Below, piece by piece: positions 38,818-51,614 of a stretch of DNA of 64,000 bases; position 1 is the first letter of the stretch; each line of letters starts with the position of its first letter. The stretch is from Trichoplax adhaerens (Eukaryota; Placozoa; Uniplacotomia; Trichoplacea; Trichoplacidae), in the NCBI RefSeq assembly GCF_000150275.1, contig NW_002060945.1, positions 4,564,935 through 4,628,934 on the forward strand, written 5' to 3'. A program made the translations under genes and the position numbers. Under the pieces are notes generated by a model. The model was not told the DNA's origin, did not search any database, and was given only the letters and a program-made list of their open reading frames with translations.

Positions 38818-39833
38818 TTAATGCTGAGCTTTTCTCATTTGTTGGAGGATACGTCCAAGTTCATCTCTCTTCCTCTTACTTCTAGTATGGTTACCAACCT
38901 TTAATATACAAGTCAATCAGAATTTAATGCTACAGTAATATGCTGTATCCACATAGCTATCATGCCCTAATGTTAATTGGCTGATTATAATAATAGTAAG
39001 TAAATACAACATTTTAGAATGAAACAGCTAATCAGGAAAATGTTTATATACTCAATTACAGATAAAGTATAAATCTATAGAGAATTTATATCTACAGTAG
39101 TCCAAGCTATAGTCATTAATCTAGACAGAGGCGAGTTAACAAAACTGTGCGACTTACGCATTACTAGCACTTGCTAGTGATTTTATGATGCATTAAGTTG
39201 CAAGGTGTAAGAATTCTAAGAACAACTCATCACTATCTACTGATATGCTGGTTCTCACACCGTAACCTGAGCTATATCTAGGAGTTATATAGATTTAAGC
39301 TATTTAAGTCTCTGTATTAATGTATCGACTCACCCTTTTCTTAATGAATTTCAGCGCTCTCTTATCCCTACCAACTTTGAGCAGTTCCATAACTCTTTTT
39401 TCATATGGAGCAAAGCCACTAACTTCACGGACCAGTTCGCGAACAAACCTTACGCGTTTAGAAGTCGTCTAGTTTAAATATAAAAGTAGTTAACTTAATG
39501 GTATTACAGATATGATTCACAGTATCTAATTTGTTATGTCTCCATGTTGAGTTCTTTTTAACTTTTGACAATCATCAAATCTAATACTACTATCTCTTTA
39601 AAATGTACATTTTATGTAGACATTGCAGTGTACAAGGTGCGTTATAAACTGTCTATTTTTTAGTACTCTATCTACGTCGTTGTAACCTATTGAGCCGGAG
39701 GTTTACACAAAGTATGAATAAGGCGTGCAAGTATTGATAGACTTACTCCCTTTCTTCTTGAAGGTCGACGCTTAACTGCTATTTTCGTGACACGATGGCC
39801 CTTATTAAGGCCTACAGCCATTTCTTCTACCAT
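38818..39833 (-). CDS. RPL36: Large-subunit ribosomal protein eL36
   Basis: A component of the cytosolic 60S ribosome. Three coding exons on the minus strand: 39833-39747, 39468-39334, 38898-38818. They total 303 nt (100 aa, against about 105 in human). Start [16 protein letters not shown] corresponds to the human [12 protein letters not shown]. The centre [18 protein letters not shown], then [17 protein letters not shown], is the strongly conserved eL36 core. The last exon reads [15 protein letters not shown] and ends MRKAQH. The protein is very basic, as expected. The two Met residues at 1 and 5 leave the true start slightly open; I took the first. It is divergent from CCT3, with 1.84 kb between start codons. 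I looked for box C/D snoRNAs in its introns, as is common in ribosomal protein genes, and found no convincing C and D box pair. Confidence 0.97.
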
Positions 39834-41675
39834 GTTTACTTATCTAAATATCAAGTATGAGGGCCAGCTTAATTAATAACGTTCAAACGCAATACACAAG
39901 TAATGGTTAAGAAATCAATATTTCAAAAGCCAAAATGAAAAGATTAGAAATCAATCTTAATTATCCGTCTGACAGAATGTATGAGTATACAACGTTCATA
40001 ACTGTAATTAATTCTGAACAAAACACAGCAACAAATAATTCAGGCTGGTTGTCAATAAAAACATATCCTATAGGAGAATGCAATGCCGTAATATGTTCGA
40101 AGTATTCACTACTATCTGCAAACACAACTGCATTATTGATCATGATATGCCATTTAGACATCGAACGTAGCTTAGATCTGCAGAATTAGCCATGCAGACA
40201 TGTTCAGCAAGTTCTAGAGTAAGATCTATGTACCATGACAGTTTCAACTGTTTCGATGTGTATCATTGTCGACATGGAATACAGTACAAAGTAATCGTTG
40301 ACATGTAAAATCTATTTTCAGGCAATTCAACATTGTACAAAGTAGAGTACACGAAAAGTGGCTACATCATGGTATCATGTAGCTACCCAGTTTTGTCAGC
40401 TTTAGAAGAAATGCAATCCACCACAAGTAATCAATACGTATTTTCAATACTATTACTTCTATCGAGTATGATTCAGCATTACAAGTGCAACAAAAATATT
40501 CTCTCAATTTTCGTACGTTACTAATTCAAATATCTTTTTAAAAATCCAATATGATGTTGAATACTTGGCTAGGGAACTTAAATTCAATAAAAGTCGTCGT
40601 TAAGAACATAGGATTGAAAAGATAAATTACCGATTAAAGGGTAGATCAGGATCACCACAAATCTCAAATTAGCTGTTGTGATCTGGTAGCGTCACACAAG
40701 GTCAGAATAGGAAAAGGAAGAGCCAAAAGCTTGACGGGTAATAATATCGTGCATGTGCGCGGAGATACCGTAGCAGTGATGATCGATTTTTCTGTTCCAA
40801 GTCTGTCTCTATGACACTATGACCACCTTCGTGCAGTATAGTACTTTGAGTACTGACTACACTATACAGTACTGTACACTGTAACTTGAAGACCGGCAGT
40901 ACGGCATACGCAGTCCGCTGTACTGTAGATATACAGTAGTACGGTACTGTACTTTGAGTACTGACTGAGTCTACTGACTACACTATACAGTACAGTACAG
41001 TACGGTACAGTGCAACTTAAAGACCGCCAGTACGCTACTGTACTATACTGTACACTGAGTGTACTGTACAGTGTACATGTGCAGTTGTGCACTGCCATTT
41101 GATTAATTTCGATAATTTCGATGGTACCCTGAAAAGATATAATTGTGTAAGCTAAATCAGGTCCAAACTAGATAAATTCTATATGTAGTTGTAGCCTAAT
41201 AACTGTGGAGATATCCTTCTACGGGTATATATAAATATTATACAGGAAGTTCAACGGAATACACCTTCGATTTTTTAACGAAGGGATGCAGACTGCAGAT
41301 ACAGTATACTGTACTGTACACTGTACAGTGAGTGAGTGACAGTACAGTACACGTGCCGCTGGCGTCCGTGGTGTGATACTGTACTTTACTGCACTGTAGG
41401 AATGTCCATTGTACAGTATAGCACAGTAGGTATTGATCGCGCGTAGAACCTAACTTCACTACAATAGTACAGTACAAAGTCTCGACAGCACAGTACTTTC
41501 CTACAATACATTATACTGTGAAACACCTCGCCATAGACCCCACAAAATACACTGCTGCACACGCCTGCACTGTATGAAAGTCCGTGTTCGTGTGGTAACG
41601 AATATATCCTGCGCATACTGCGTCTCTCTCATATCCTCGCAACAAGTGTAAAAAGCGACAACGAACGTGGTGAAC
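39834..41675. promoter_or_regulatory. Shared 5' region of the divergent RPL36/CCT3 pair
   Basis: Between the divergent starts. The RPL36-proximal part (to about 40.8 kb) has no palindrome words except near 40275. The CCT3-proximal part (40835-41520) is dense in GTACAGT/ACTGTAC words and contains a tandem duplication of about 108 bases, from GTACTTTGAG at 40841 to the same word at 40949, including the spacer ACTTGAAGACCGGCAGTACG. Frames here (such as 39961-40161 and 39935-40189) have no recognisable product. Confidence 0.65.
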
Positions 41676-44600
41676 ATGGCAGCTCCTGTCTTGGTTTTGA
41701 GTGAGTCTATGAAATGCTGTTTAATGAAATTTTACCTTTTATAATGGTTTAAATGATGCCAATTTCTACTTAGGTCAAGGTGCTAAAAGGGAAACCGGTA
41801 GAAAAGCACAAGCTGGTAATATTAGGGCTGCTAAAGTAAGTCACCATGTTGCATGGCGTAGATAGTGAGATAGCTTTTACAGAACAGTAATTGACAAGTG
41901 CCGCCGCGTTGCATCCCACTTGATGATGATCACGCTATATAAAAATCTACTCTTATAAAACATAAATGTTTTACAATTACAATGATACTATTATGGAATC
42001 GACTATGGTGTCTTATACCGCGATCTCTGATAAAATCTTTTCAACCTATGACTAGACTAATAGGGAGTCGTACTCTACTTTAACTTTAGTACAATTCATA
42101 TACGCTGGAGTAATTGTAGAAAGGTTAACGCGTCTGTCATAGTTTAATGTCCAGCGCAAGCCTAAAAACCAAAATATACCGGTTTACGTTAGTATGAAGC
42201 ATATATCTACTAAACAAAAATCTGCTAGTTTATACTTATATCAAATATAGACAGTACTAGGTTAATAAATTCCGCTATGAACTACATGCTTGTTTCGTCA
42301 CCAAATACTGATGAATTTCTGGTGCAATACTCGCTTGAACCAATAATCGACTAGATGTTTAAAGGAGATACTATAGTTCAAAATTATTATCAGCCATACA
42401 GATATGTTAAAACCTATGGCTGTATTATAAACTTGTGATTGGTTTTATGCTTTTACCACTGACTAAAGTTGAACTATCAAATTACGAATGGTTCAATAAA
42501 GTTGTAACTTATTGTTCACATTGTATAAATATGATGTAAACGGCATGAAGAACGCAATTATTTCATCAAAATGTTAAACTCTGAATCTTATAAGTCATAT
42601 CGTAAATGAAAAGTGATTAATACGTAAATTGCACTGCACTCTTTATCAATATTTTATAACACGTTAACAATACTGTAGTGCGTATCGTTTATAATGATTC
42701 TCTATTATCATTCACATAATTAGGCTGTTGCAGACGTTATTCGAACATGCTTAGGGCCAAGATCAATGTTAAAGGTATGATTACTAAGATAAACTTATTA
42801 CATGGAGTAGTTATTACAATTTTGTGGTTATTGTATTATTTTCAAGACTACAAAATTATCCTATTTTATATCATGTTAGATGAAGTCAAAATAATATATT
42901 TATCCTAATTTATCACTTAATTAATTATCTCATGAAAGTTTTAAGGTAGCTATTGTCACCTGATATGTAGTAAAACAAGACATACGATAAAAACCACATC
43001 ATTTATATGAGATAAAAAGTTCGAATAAATTACAAGAACCTCAATAGTAAAGTTATTTGTTATTTCTGAAATAGTTAAAGTTACGATGAAATGTTTGATA
43101 TATATAAGTAATTGATGCATGAAGGATGGCGATTATGAACAATTCACCTGTATCCTTATTCTGCTGCAGTGTGTTAATGATTATGCTTTCGTAACTGTAA
43201 AATCTAGATGTTGATGGATCCAATGGGTGGAATTGTTATGACAAATGACGGAAATGCTATACTTCGCGAGGTGCGCTAACATTTAATTTAATTTCAAGGC
43301 TTATACCACAGAATGTAGCCGATGTTGATAGTTACGTTCTATCAGTTAAGGACTACTTGAAAATTACCAAAGTTGTACAGTGTATGGGGTAGCGCTTACC
43401 GTGTATTCAATACAGTATACCTTTATTAATTACTTGTAACCATCTCGATATACTTAACTCTTCAGATGCATGTACAACATCCTGCAGCCAAGTCGATGAT
43501 CGAGATTAGCAGAACACAGGACGAAGAAGTAGGCGATGGTACAACTTCAGTAATTGTATTAAGTAAGTAAACTGCTTTATGGCAAGTCCCAATTTCTACA
43601 TCTGTAGTATCTATATAGCGGTAATTTTTTAAGGTGTATCGTAGCCATTATCAGTGATAATATGATTGTTTTGGTTTATTTGATGATAGCTGGAGAGTTA
43701 TTAGCCGTAGCTGAGCCCTTTCTAGAACAGAAAATACACCCTACTGTAATAATTAATGCTTTTCGTCGGGCTCTTGATGATATTATCAAACTAACTAAGG
43801 AAAAATTCAGGTAGGAAATACCTTAAAGTTGTAATTTATATACTTATATATATTTTTGATCTTGTTCTACGACATTAATTCTTCTTAATTCACTTGACGG
43901 AAATGACCGGATAGTGTCACTGTTGATACATCTAAAGATGCGGAACTAACTAAAATCGTTAGTAGCTCCCTGGGGACTAAATTTATTAAAAAATGGTATT
44001 TATTTACAAGAATTTGTATTAAATTGCTTTTATTATAACTGCTTATTAAGCCAATAACCATCACGGTTGATAATCTTAGGTCAGGTTTAGCCTGTAAGAT
44101 TGCAATTGATGCTGTTCGTACAGTATTTTTAGAAGAGAATGGACGAAAAGAAATTGATATCAAAAGATATGCAAAAGTTGAAAAGGTATTGCTGCTTTGT
44201 TTGCGCTATGATAATTTGGATCTGATTGTAATTGATTCATAATTTAATTAATAGGTCCCAGGTGGAACTATGGAAGAATCATGTGTTCTTAACGGGATTA
44301 TGATCAATAAAGATATAACTCACCCAAAGATGAGAAGGTAACAGCGTGCTGAAACTCTGATACTATATTTTCTCAAAATTTAAGTATACCTTTCGTCTAA
44401 GTTCTCATGTTATCGTTAACAGGAGGATAGAAAATCCCAGAATTCTTTTATTAGATTGTAACTTGGAATATAAGAAAGGGGAAAGTCAAGTACGAATATA
44501 AAAAACATTCTTTGCTACCTTACTCTTTACTGATTCGCTAATTTTAATAAATTATTCGCCTTGAAAATTTTATTTTCTGTAGACAAGCTTAGAAATTACA

Positions 44601-46202
44601 AAGGAAGAAGACTTTAGGTACCTTCCCTAGATCAACATTCTCAATGATTGTATAGGTGTAATAAAATTTTAATTTTATTCCTTTCTGTCTAACTATGCAG
44701 TCGTATATTGGAGCTGGAAGAAAATTACATCAAGCAAATCTGTGATGACATTATTGCTTTGAAACCAGATTTGGTTATCACTGAAAAAGGAGTTTCAGAT
44801 CTCGCTCAGCATTATTTGGTAAAAAATAATATAACCGCTATTCGACGCGTTCGAAAGACGGATAACAACAGAATCGCTAGGTAACAGTTGTAAATCTTAC
44901 CGAAAATGAGGATTAGATCTTCTGATGAAGATTTTCTTATAGACTTATGTATTATGATAATTCTTATGCGGGGTATTATTTAGGCATAGTTTTACACTGA
45001 TATTTTAGTACGGTCATCATTTTCTGTTTATTGAAGATGAGATCTTCCAATACTAAGGAAGCATGACATTGAAATATATGTAATATTACCGATGTTAGAA
45101 TAAAATAGATGATAGTCACTGATTTAATTGCTAATTAACCATAATTTAGGGCTTGTGGAGCGACTGTATGTCATCGAACAGATGAATTACAAGATCAAGA
45201 TATTGGTACCGAAGCTGGGCTCTTCGAGATCAGGAAAATTGGAGACGAGTAACTAATTTTATTTTATACTTCAATTGCGATAGTACTCGTGTAAGTTATA
45301 AAACATACTGATTAAAAATTATTTTCTACTTGAAAGGTATTTCACCTTTATCGTTGAGTGCAAGGATCCAAAGGCTTGTACTATTCTTTTACGTGGTGCT
45401 AGTAAGGATATATTAATGGAAGTAAGTTAGGCTAGATCTTACACAAACCTTTCTTCAGAAAATCTTTGCAAAGGCCCTAATAACCTGGTTACTGTAATAC
45501 TGTTTAGGTTGAGAGAAATTTGCAGGATGCTATGTGTGTCGCACGGAATATTATCATTGACCCTAAACTTGTTCCTGGTGGTGGAGCAATTGAAATGGCA
45601 CTCTCACAGGTTTTTTACGACACTATCTTATTATGAGTATTGTAACTATCATTAATCCGTACGTCTAATCTGTTATGTAATGCATTGAAAGGCATTAGAT
45701 CAGAAAGCGAGATCTGTTCCTGGAATTCAGCAGTGGCCTTATCAAGCTGTTGCACGTGCCTTAGAAATAATCCCAAAGACTCTTGTCCAGAATTGTGGTG
45801 GCAATTCAATTAGAACTTTAACTGCTTTAAGGGTTAGGGTGGAATGATAGCGTTTTTTTGGCTTTAAAATTTCATTTTTAACTCAACCGCTTGTTTTTAA
45901 GGCAAAACATGCTGCAGATTCTAATACTTGGGGTGTTGATGGAGAAAGTGGAAAAATAGTTGATATGAATGAATTTGATGTTTGGGATCCTGTATCTGTT
46001 AAGCTACAGACTTACAAAAGTTCAATTGAGGTAAATAAAGTTGTCGGTTCACATGTTCGTACAAGTATACTTAATTGTATATATCTAAGTGTGCGTTTCA
46101 TTTTACTTTCGCTAGACTGCAATCCTACTATTACGGATTGACGATATCGTTTCAGGCATGAAGAAAAAAGATGAAAAAGCTCCGGGTAAACGCGAAGATT
46201 AG
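41676..46202 (+). CDS. CCT3: T-complex protein 1 subunit gamma (CCT3)
   Basis: One of eight subunits of the cytosolic chaperonin TRiC/CCT, which folds actin and tubulin with ATP. Eighteen exons: 41676-41700, 41774-41835, 42724-42774, 43208-43270, 43466-43562, 43690-43810, 43915-43995, 44080-44185, 44255-44337, 44423-44489, 44583-44617, 44701-44880, 45150-45248, 45337-45421, 45508-45609, 45692-45832, 45902-46030, 46116-46202. They sum to 1614 nt (537 aa; human 545). ATP-site motifs seen: [35 protein letters not shown] (88-95) and VPGGGAIEM (from 407). The run [38 protein letters not shown] and [15 protein letters not shown] is specific for the gamma subunit. The tail is short and charged (GKRED). 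Intron 2 (888 bp) is several times longer than the others; I found no RNA gene in it. Confidence 0.97.
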
Positions 46203-49200
46203 TTAAAACGTTTCCGAAATTTTTAATTTTATTATTTGACGCAGTAGCGATCCAGTCTTGAATGTTAATTAGTAAAGTAATCTAATAAATTAAGACCACG
46301 TTTAATAATTACTTTTCAATTAATTAATTAGTTATTTTGTAAACCTTTGAATTTATTTTGGATGTGGAGTAGTATATACAATCTAACGAAAAGTTAGATC
46401 CTTATTGTACCTGCTACTCCATCTCACCAAAAATCAACATTTGCTTCCTTTATCTAATAAATGATTTCGGTAATTGAAAATCAACAGTATTGTTTATTTG
46501 TTTTTATGTCATCACCCCTTCGGTTTATTGTTAATTTAATTAGTTAATTATACGAGTATTACGCAAGTAAGGTGAGCTCATACAATAGGGAATAAAAAGT
46601 AATTAAAAGTAACATACTGTGATTATAAATTTACTTTAACTTCATATACTGCATTAGTTATTGAGATCGAAGTTTGATGTATAACGATGGCAACTCAAAT
46701 ACAGTGTAAAAGTAATTAATCTTTCCATAGTACGCGTTTAGTAACTACTATTAATGTGTTATGCCTACGGGCTGTGAAAGTTACGAGTTGATTACAACTA
46801 TTATATGGTGCGTGTAAATAGTAAATTAAAATTGGTGTGAAGACATGCGAAGTAAGCCTGTAAACTTAACAACATGGACTACCAGAAGAAGTCTTTTGTC
46901 AGTCAGTGGCTAACTTAATTGATTTAAGCCTACTTTTGTTGAAGAGGAATTAATAGCTAGAACTGGATATTCCTTTTCGCCTTGTTTGATTAAAATGCGC
47001 ACAGACCAACAGGCAGTCTGAGTGCACAATCTAGATATGAAACTACGATATAATATTCCGCGAATTTACTCGGTAGTATGACTACATCCATGATACATTA
47101 TGGACGGCTATAGGGTGGACACGGTATTTTTCTCATTTTTGTTTCTTTAACAAATTTTATATCCGTACATTGTAATTGCAGATACCGCCACGTGTGCCAA
47201 TTTAATTGTCAAACTGCTCTAAAATTCTGCAATTACATTACAATTGTAAATAGTGTGCATGCCATATAAAGCCGTCATTATCAATCATTAAATTAAGATG
47301 ATAAACAGAGGTAGTTAACTTCATAACACAATTTTATGTTTTTACATTAACTCTTTACCACGCATACAATTTTCTTGCCTTCTTCTGTATGTTAGTCAGA
47401 AGTAGTACGATGATATCGCATTAGCTCAAGATGTTGATACATACTAAGAAATTATAGCCATAGACTACTAGAAGAAGTCTTCTAATGTAGTTAGCTTTAC
47501 GCGTATATTTCAACAACCCTAAATCAGCTTCGCTGAATTGTAGAGATAAAATGTGTATTATAGCAAAATCAATAAGAATTATTGTGTATTATGGAATTAC
47601 TCTAGCAGGCAATGATTACATGCTTGTAATATTCTACAATTAATTAACCAATATTGAATTAATTGATGCAAGATCACATCATCGGTAGATGTGCTGTCAT
47701 ATCATGCTATGAATGATTAGTATTGAATAGCACATAATATCATAATCATCTAAAGGTACCGCATCGTGTTATGAACCTGGTAGAACATTGTTGACAATCA
47801 AACGAGTTATAATATATATATAATTATATATTATCAAATATTATAATTGTTAATTAATAAAGCTTGCGTAGAATTGTCATTCTTTATGGCCTTATTGATC
47901 ATACTGTAGTTTGTAGATACAAATTATGTGCTGAACGGTTTGCTAGCATCGTGGAATACTGCAGTTATATTTAGTATTACTGGAATCTTAAATCTTTTTA
48001 TCGATCTAATAAAACTTATTTATAGTTCAAATGAGTCGCTTTATCCCTAGACATGCATAGTCAAATCTATTCTTGGATTCACTTTGCTAATTTATTTACT
48101 GATGTTGTTAATTTAGTCCATTATTAATTAATTATGCCATATTGTGGGCTTGATACTTAATTTGACATGCGTTATAACACTACGGGTATGTTATCTGTAA
48201 TATCTGAAACATAAGTAATTTCTACTAGACTACTAGGCACTACTCGGGCATGGGAGGAAGATGTTAGTTTCTCATGATTCTATTATATTATACGCGTATA
48301 TTATCGAGATATTACCTAATAGTATATTTACTCTAATTTACTGAGACCACCATGGTTGAAAACTTTAGTCTAAAGGGTTAAATACCAGTATAAACAATAT
48401 CGACTGGAATTGTTTCCCGATGATGTTGAGATTTACAGAATTTACGAATCTATGCCAATTCGAGCGAAAATGATTCGATGACAGCTTCTCTATCAGCCAT
48501 TAGCCCTATCAGAGAGTCAACTTGAATATACGCGCTCGTAGACATAATTGGCCAGTTTCAATAATTTGTATGAAATTTATGAATTTGAATTCTCGAATTC
48601 AATCAGTGTATGCAGCACCCATAAGCATTAGCAGTAACCTGACTTTCACGTTTTAATTAAAGTCCCACCCGGTTATTGACTAAATCATATTTCCTATTAT
48701 AAGGATTTATATCAAACTGTATAGAGTGGCATCCTGTAAAACAATTATACGCTTATATAAAATCATCTAAACTAGTCATTTATAATTCAAATAAGCTCCA
48801 TTAATGATATTCGTCTTTTGCTGTACGTACAGTGTACAGTGTACACTAGATTGGGTTATTTAATTAACGATGCATTTTAACTATTGTCTGTAGTCATGGC
48901 TGCTTTGATATTTTTTGAATTTATAATATTTGGTAGTAGGCTGCAGCTTAAATTTCCAAAGCAGTTTAAATCACTTCAAGATGGTGAGTATATTCGTATA
49001 CTATTGAACTGCTCTGATTGCTTTGTTGATGGTTGTGCACCTGTTTCAATATCAGCACGGTGTAATACTGCCGAAACGGTACTGACTATCAACTACAGTA
49101 CCGTGTACTGTATGAGGTGCAGTACAGTATACTGTACACTGTAGTATACAGTAGTAACCCAATCTGCAGGCACAACTACGCCTGTTCACCACTTCCGTAG

Positions 49201-49481
49201 AATCTTCAATCTGCGCTACTGCAGAGGTTTCTTGATCTCAAGATTATCCTCATCTCGTGATTATTGGCTGCACCAGGCTAAAATGAACTTTAGGCAAAGC
49301 ATCAACGTCTACTATATCTAGTCTAAGTTATAACTGTTAGTAAGAAATTGTTATTGAATTACAAATTTGATGATATGTTCATTATTAAATTATAATATTT
49401 ACTAATGAAGTTGAAAGGAAAATGAATCCTCTTCATAAAATGACTATCGAACGATTTACAAACCGAAATTAAATTGCAACA
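46203..49481. other. Gene-free region between CCT3 and the GH31 gene
   Basis: A possible CCT3 polyadenylation signal AATAAA is at 46284-46289. No gene is supported in the rest. The sequence GACTACCAGAAGAAGTCT at 46877 recurs with one change at 47463. A pure AT run lies near 47813-47835. A palindrome cluster occupies 48822-49152 (listed separately). Confidence 0.6.
48822..49152. repeat. Palindromic GTAC/ACTGT cluster upstream of the GH31 gene
   Basis: GTACGTACAGTGTACAGTGT at about 48824-48843, then after a gap GTACCGTGTACTGTA and GTACAGTATACTGTACACTG near 49098-49142. It lies 330-660 bases before the GH31 start codon and 2.6 kb after CCT3. The 86-codon frame at 48884-49144 runs into these words and is not accepted as a gene. 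Confidence 0.75.
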
Positions 49482-51614
49482 ATGTCCGAAGAGTCTAATT
49501 ATCGTCTCCTCTCTGCTAATGATGAACGACGGAGTAAGCACTATGATGACGATGATGACCATTCTATACAAATTCAACATCATTCAAGAATGAAAAAAAA
49601 AAAGAAAAAACGAGTCCGTTTTACATCTGATAAAACGCCAACGATCGCAGAACGACTTTATTATGGCTATAATCGATTGACAATCAAGACACGACTAAAA
49701 TTTAAAGTAACAATATTGGGTATAATGACCTTATTAAGTATAATCTTAATTCGTCGATATGTTCCACCGATCAATGATGATTTGTTTACTTATTTAAATA
49801 TTCAATTCAATATCTCGACGCGAAACTTTCAATTATCCAATCTAACTCACCAGCATCAAATCTTATTATCGGGCAAGTTAGGGTGTAAGATCGGTTATGA
49901 AATACCTCGTATCACCACCAAAATTAACCAACTACACTTGCTATGGGAAGATAAAACTAGCTTAACTATGAGTAAAATATCCGAGGATTGTACCTCTTTT
50001 ACATGGCAACCTACTAGTAACCAATGGACATCCTTGTGTGATTGTTTTCGTTTAGATCGTGGCTATTGGTATAGCGGATCGGAAATGCATGAACAATTTT
50101 GGCCACTGAAGGATGCCGAAATACCTAGTCAGCCCTATATTAGCAGTTATAAATTAATATCGTATGGTTCGGTCCTAGAGAAAATGTGGTTCAACTCTAA
50201 TGGCTTGATTGTTATAGCCAATCAGACCAAACAATTATCTGTTCAGGTCACTAAAAACAACCTTTGCTTGCAATCATATGCAACTAATCATGCATTACAG
50301 TACCAAGTTTGTAGTCATCATGATTTAAAAAATGTTTATCAAATATATGCAAAAAGATTATTCGAGTTACCGACAACGGCTAAAGATGATGATCTATTTC
50401 GTACTATTATATGGACAATGTCCAACCAACATATGAGTATCAATCAATCCATGGTTGAATATTATGCTGATCAAATTGTTCGCTATCAATTTAATCAGAG
50501 TATAATAGAGTTAGGAGATGACTATTCCACTGCCCATGGTGACTTTGATTTCGATCAAAATCGATTTCCAAATGTGAGTAAAACAATTTTTCAATTACAT
50601 CAGTGGGGTTTAAAAATATCACTATCTGTCAGTGTAATTGCAAGTATCAACTCTCAAACCTTTCAACAAGGTATCGAAAATAATTATTGGGTTAGAAGGA
50701 AAGATAAATACAGTCAAGATGTGCTAGCAATCATAAAATGGTCGAGAGGAAATGGAGTATTATTAGATGTTACCAATCCTCAAGCTAGACGTTGGTTTAC
50801 ATCTCGATTAATAAAATTTCAGCATGATTATCATATCGATTATTTTAATTTTTTACATGGAGAGGCTGACTATTTACCAGCTGATATGGTTACCTTCGGG
50901 ACACTCGATGACCCAAATCATTATACTCGTCTATTTAATAAGATGGTATCAGATATTGCTTCAGTATCGTTTGTTGAAGCTGCATATCAAGCACAACAGC
51001 TCAATCCAATCATTCAGATGCAAAGAAAAGACTCAAGTTGGAGTAATGTCACTGGCTTACCGTCAATTATACCAAGTGCAATAACTTTAGGATTGATTGG
51101 TTATCCATTATTTACTCCTGCAACAATCAACAATTTCGATTTCACAACTTTATCAACAAAGTTAGACCGAGATTTGTATATTCGTTGGATACAATTATCA
51201 AGTTACTTACCCATACTAAAATTATCGACTGGCCCGTGGAATTTTGATGTACAAGCAATCGCATTTTTGCAAAAGTTAATACAATTTCGTAGGCAGTTTC
51301 TTGTACCAAAATTTATTCAGATTAATCAACAACTCACTTCAACTGGATTACCAATAGTACGTCCAATTTGGTGGTTAGCGCCAAAGGATACTACCGCTCA
51401 AAATATCTTTGATGAATTTCTTATTGGAGATGATATTCTGGTTGCACCTATTGTCCAAAAGAAAACTAACAGCAGAAAAATTTATTTACCTCGTGGTTAT
51501 TGGTTTGACGCAATATCGAAAACGAATTTCAGTGTAGCTGTTGGTAGATGGCTTACTAATTACGTAACGCAGTACACGCAAGTTGCTTACTTTATCTATT
51601 CGCCTTGGAAATGA
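49482..51614 (+). CDS. GH31 (MYORG-like) type II membrane glycosidase homologue, probably inactive
   Basis: 710 residues in one exon. The N-terminal tail is cytoplasmic and highly charged, with an Asp run (22-26) and a Lys run (38-43). One membrane helix (about 75-91) anchors a lumenal domain, as in animal MYORG/KIAA1161. The lumenal part follows that family: ELGDDYSTAHGDFDFDQNRF, RFPNVSKTIFQLHQWGLK, GIENNYWVRR, then the barrel segment YHIDYFNFLHGEADYLP, MQRKDSSWS, ITLGLIGYPLFTP and LYIRWIQLSSYLPILKLS. GH31 enzymes have the catalytic Asp in a FKFDAGE-type strand. Here that strand reads FNFLHGE (455-461) with Leu458 at the Asp position. The downstream Asp (517, in RKDSSW) that would be the acid/base is kept. 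So the fold is clear but retaining hydrolysis is doubtful. Many N-glycosylation sequons fit a lumenal location. The absence of introns is odd for a gene this long here. Confidence 0.88.
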   Translation: MSEESNYRLLSANDERRSKHYDDDDDHSIQIQHHSRMKKKKKKRVRFTSDKTPTIAERLYYGYNRLTIKTRLKFKVTILGIMTLLSIILIRRYVPPINDDLFTYLNIQFNISTRNFQLSNLTHQHQILLSGKLGCKIGYEIPRITTKINQLHLLWEDKTSLTMSKISEDCTSFTWQPTSNQWTSLCDCFRLDRGYWYSGSEMHEQFWPLKDAEIPSQPYISSYKLISYGSVLEKMWFNSNGLIVIANQTKQLSVQVTKNNLCLQSYATNHALQYQVCSHHDLKNVYQIYAKRLFELPTTAKDDDLFRTIIWTMSNQHMSINQSMVEYYADQIVRYQFNQSIIELGDDYSTAHGDFDFDQNRFPNVSKTIFQLHQWGLKISLSVSVIASINSQTFQQGIENNYWVRRKDKYSQDVLAIIKWSRGNGVLLDVTNPQARRWFTSRLIKFQHDYHIDYFNFLHGEADYLPADMVTFGTLDDPNHYTRLFNKMVSDIASVSFVEAAYQAQQLNPIIQMQRKDSSWSNVTGLPSIIPSAITLGLIGYPLFTPATINNFDFTTLSTKLDRDLYIRWIQLSSYLPILKLSTGPWNFDVQAIAFLQKLIQFRRQFLVPKFIQINQQLTSTGLPIVRPIWWLAPKDTTAQNIFDEFLIGDDILVAPIVQKKTNSRKIYLPRGYWFDAISKTNFSVAVGRWLTNYVTQYTQVAYFIYSPWK

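Noticed and set aside
39935-40189. Opposing frames of 84 (+) and 66 (-) codons between RPL36 and CCT3
   Set aside because: They overlap antisense, have no recognisable family and lie where the RPL36 promoter is expected.
48884-49144. 86-codon frame with a hydrophobic start
   Set aside because: Ends inside a palindrome cluster, no homology; a donor-like GTGAGT at about 48983 makes an isolated exon conceivable but there is no partner exon.
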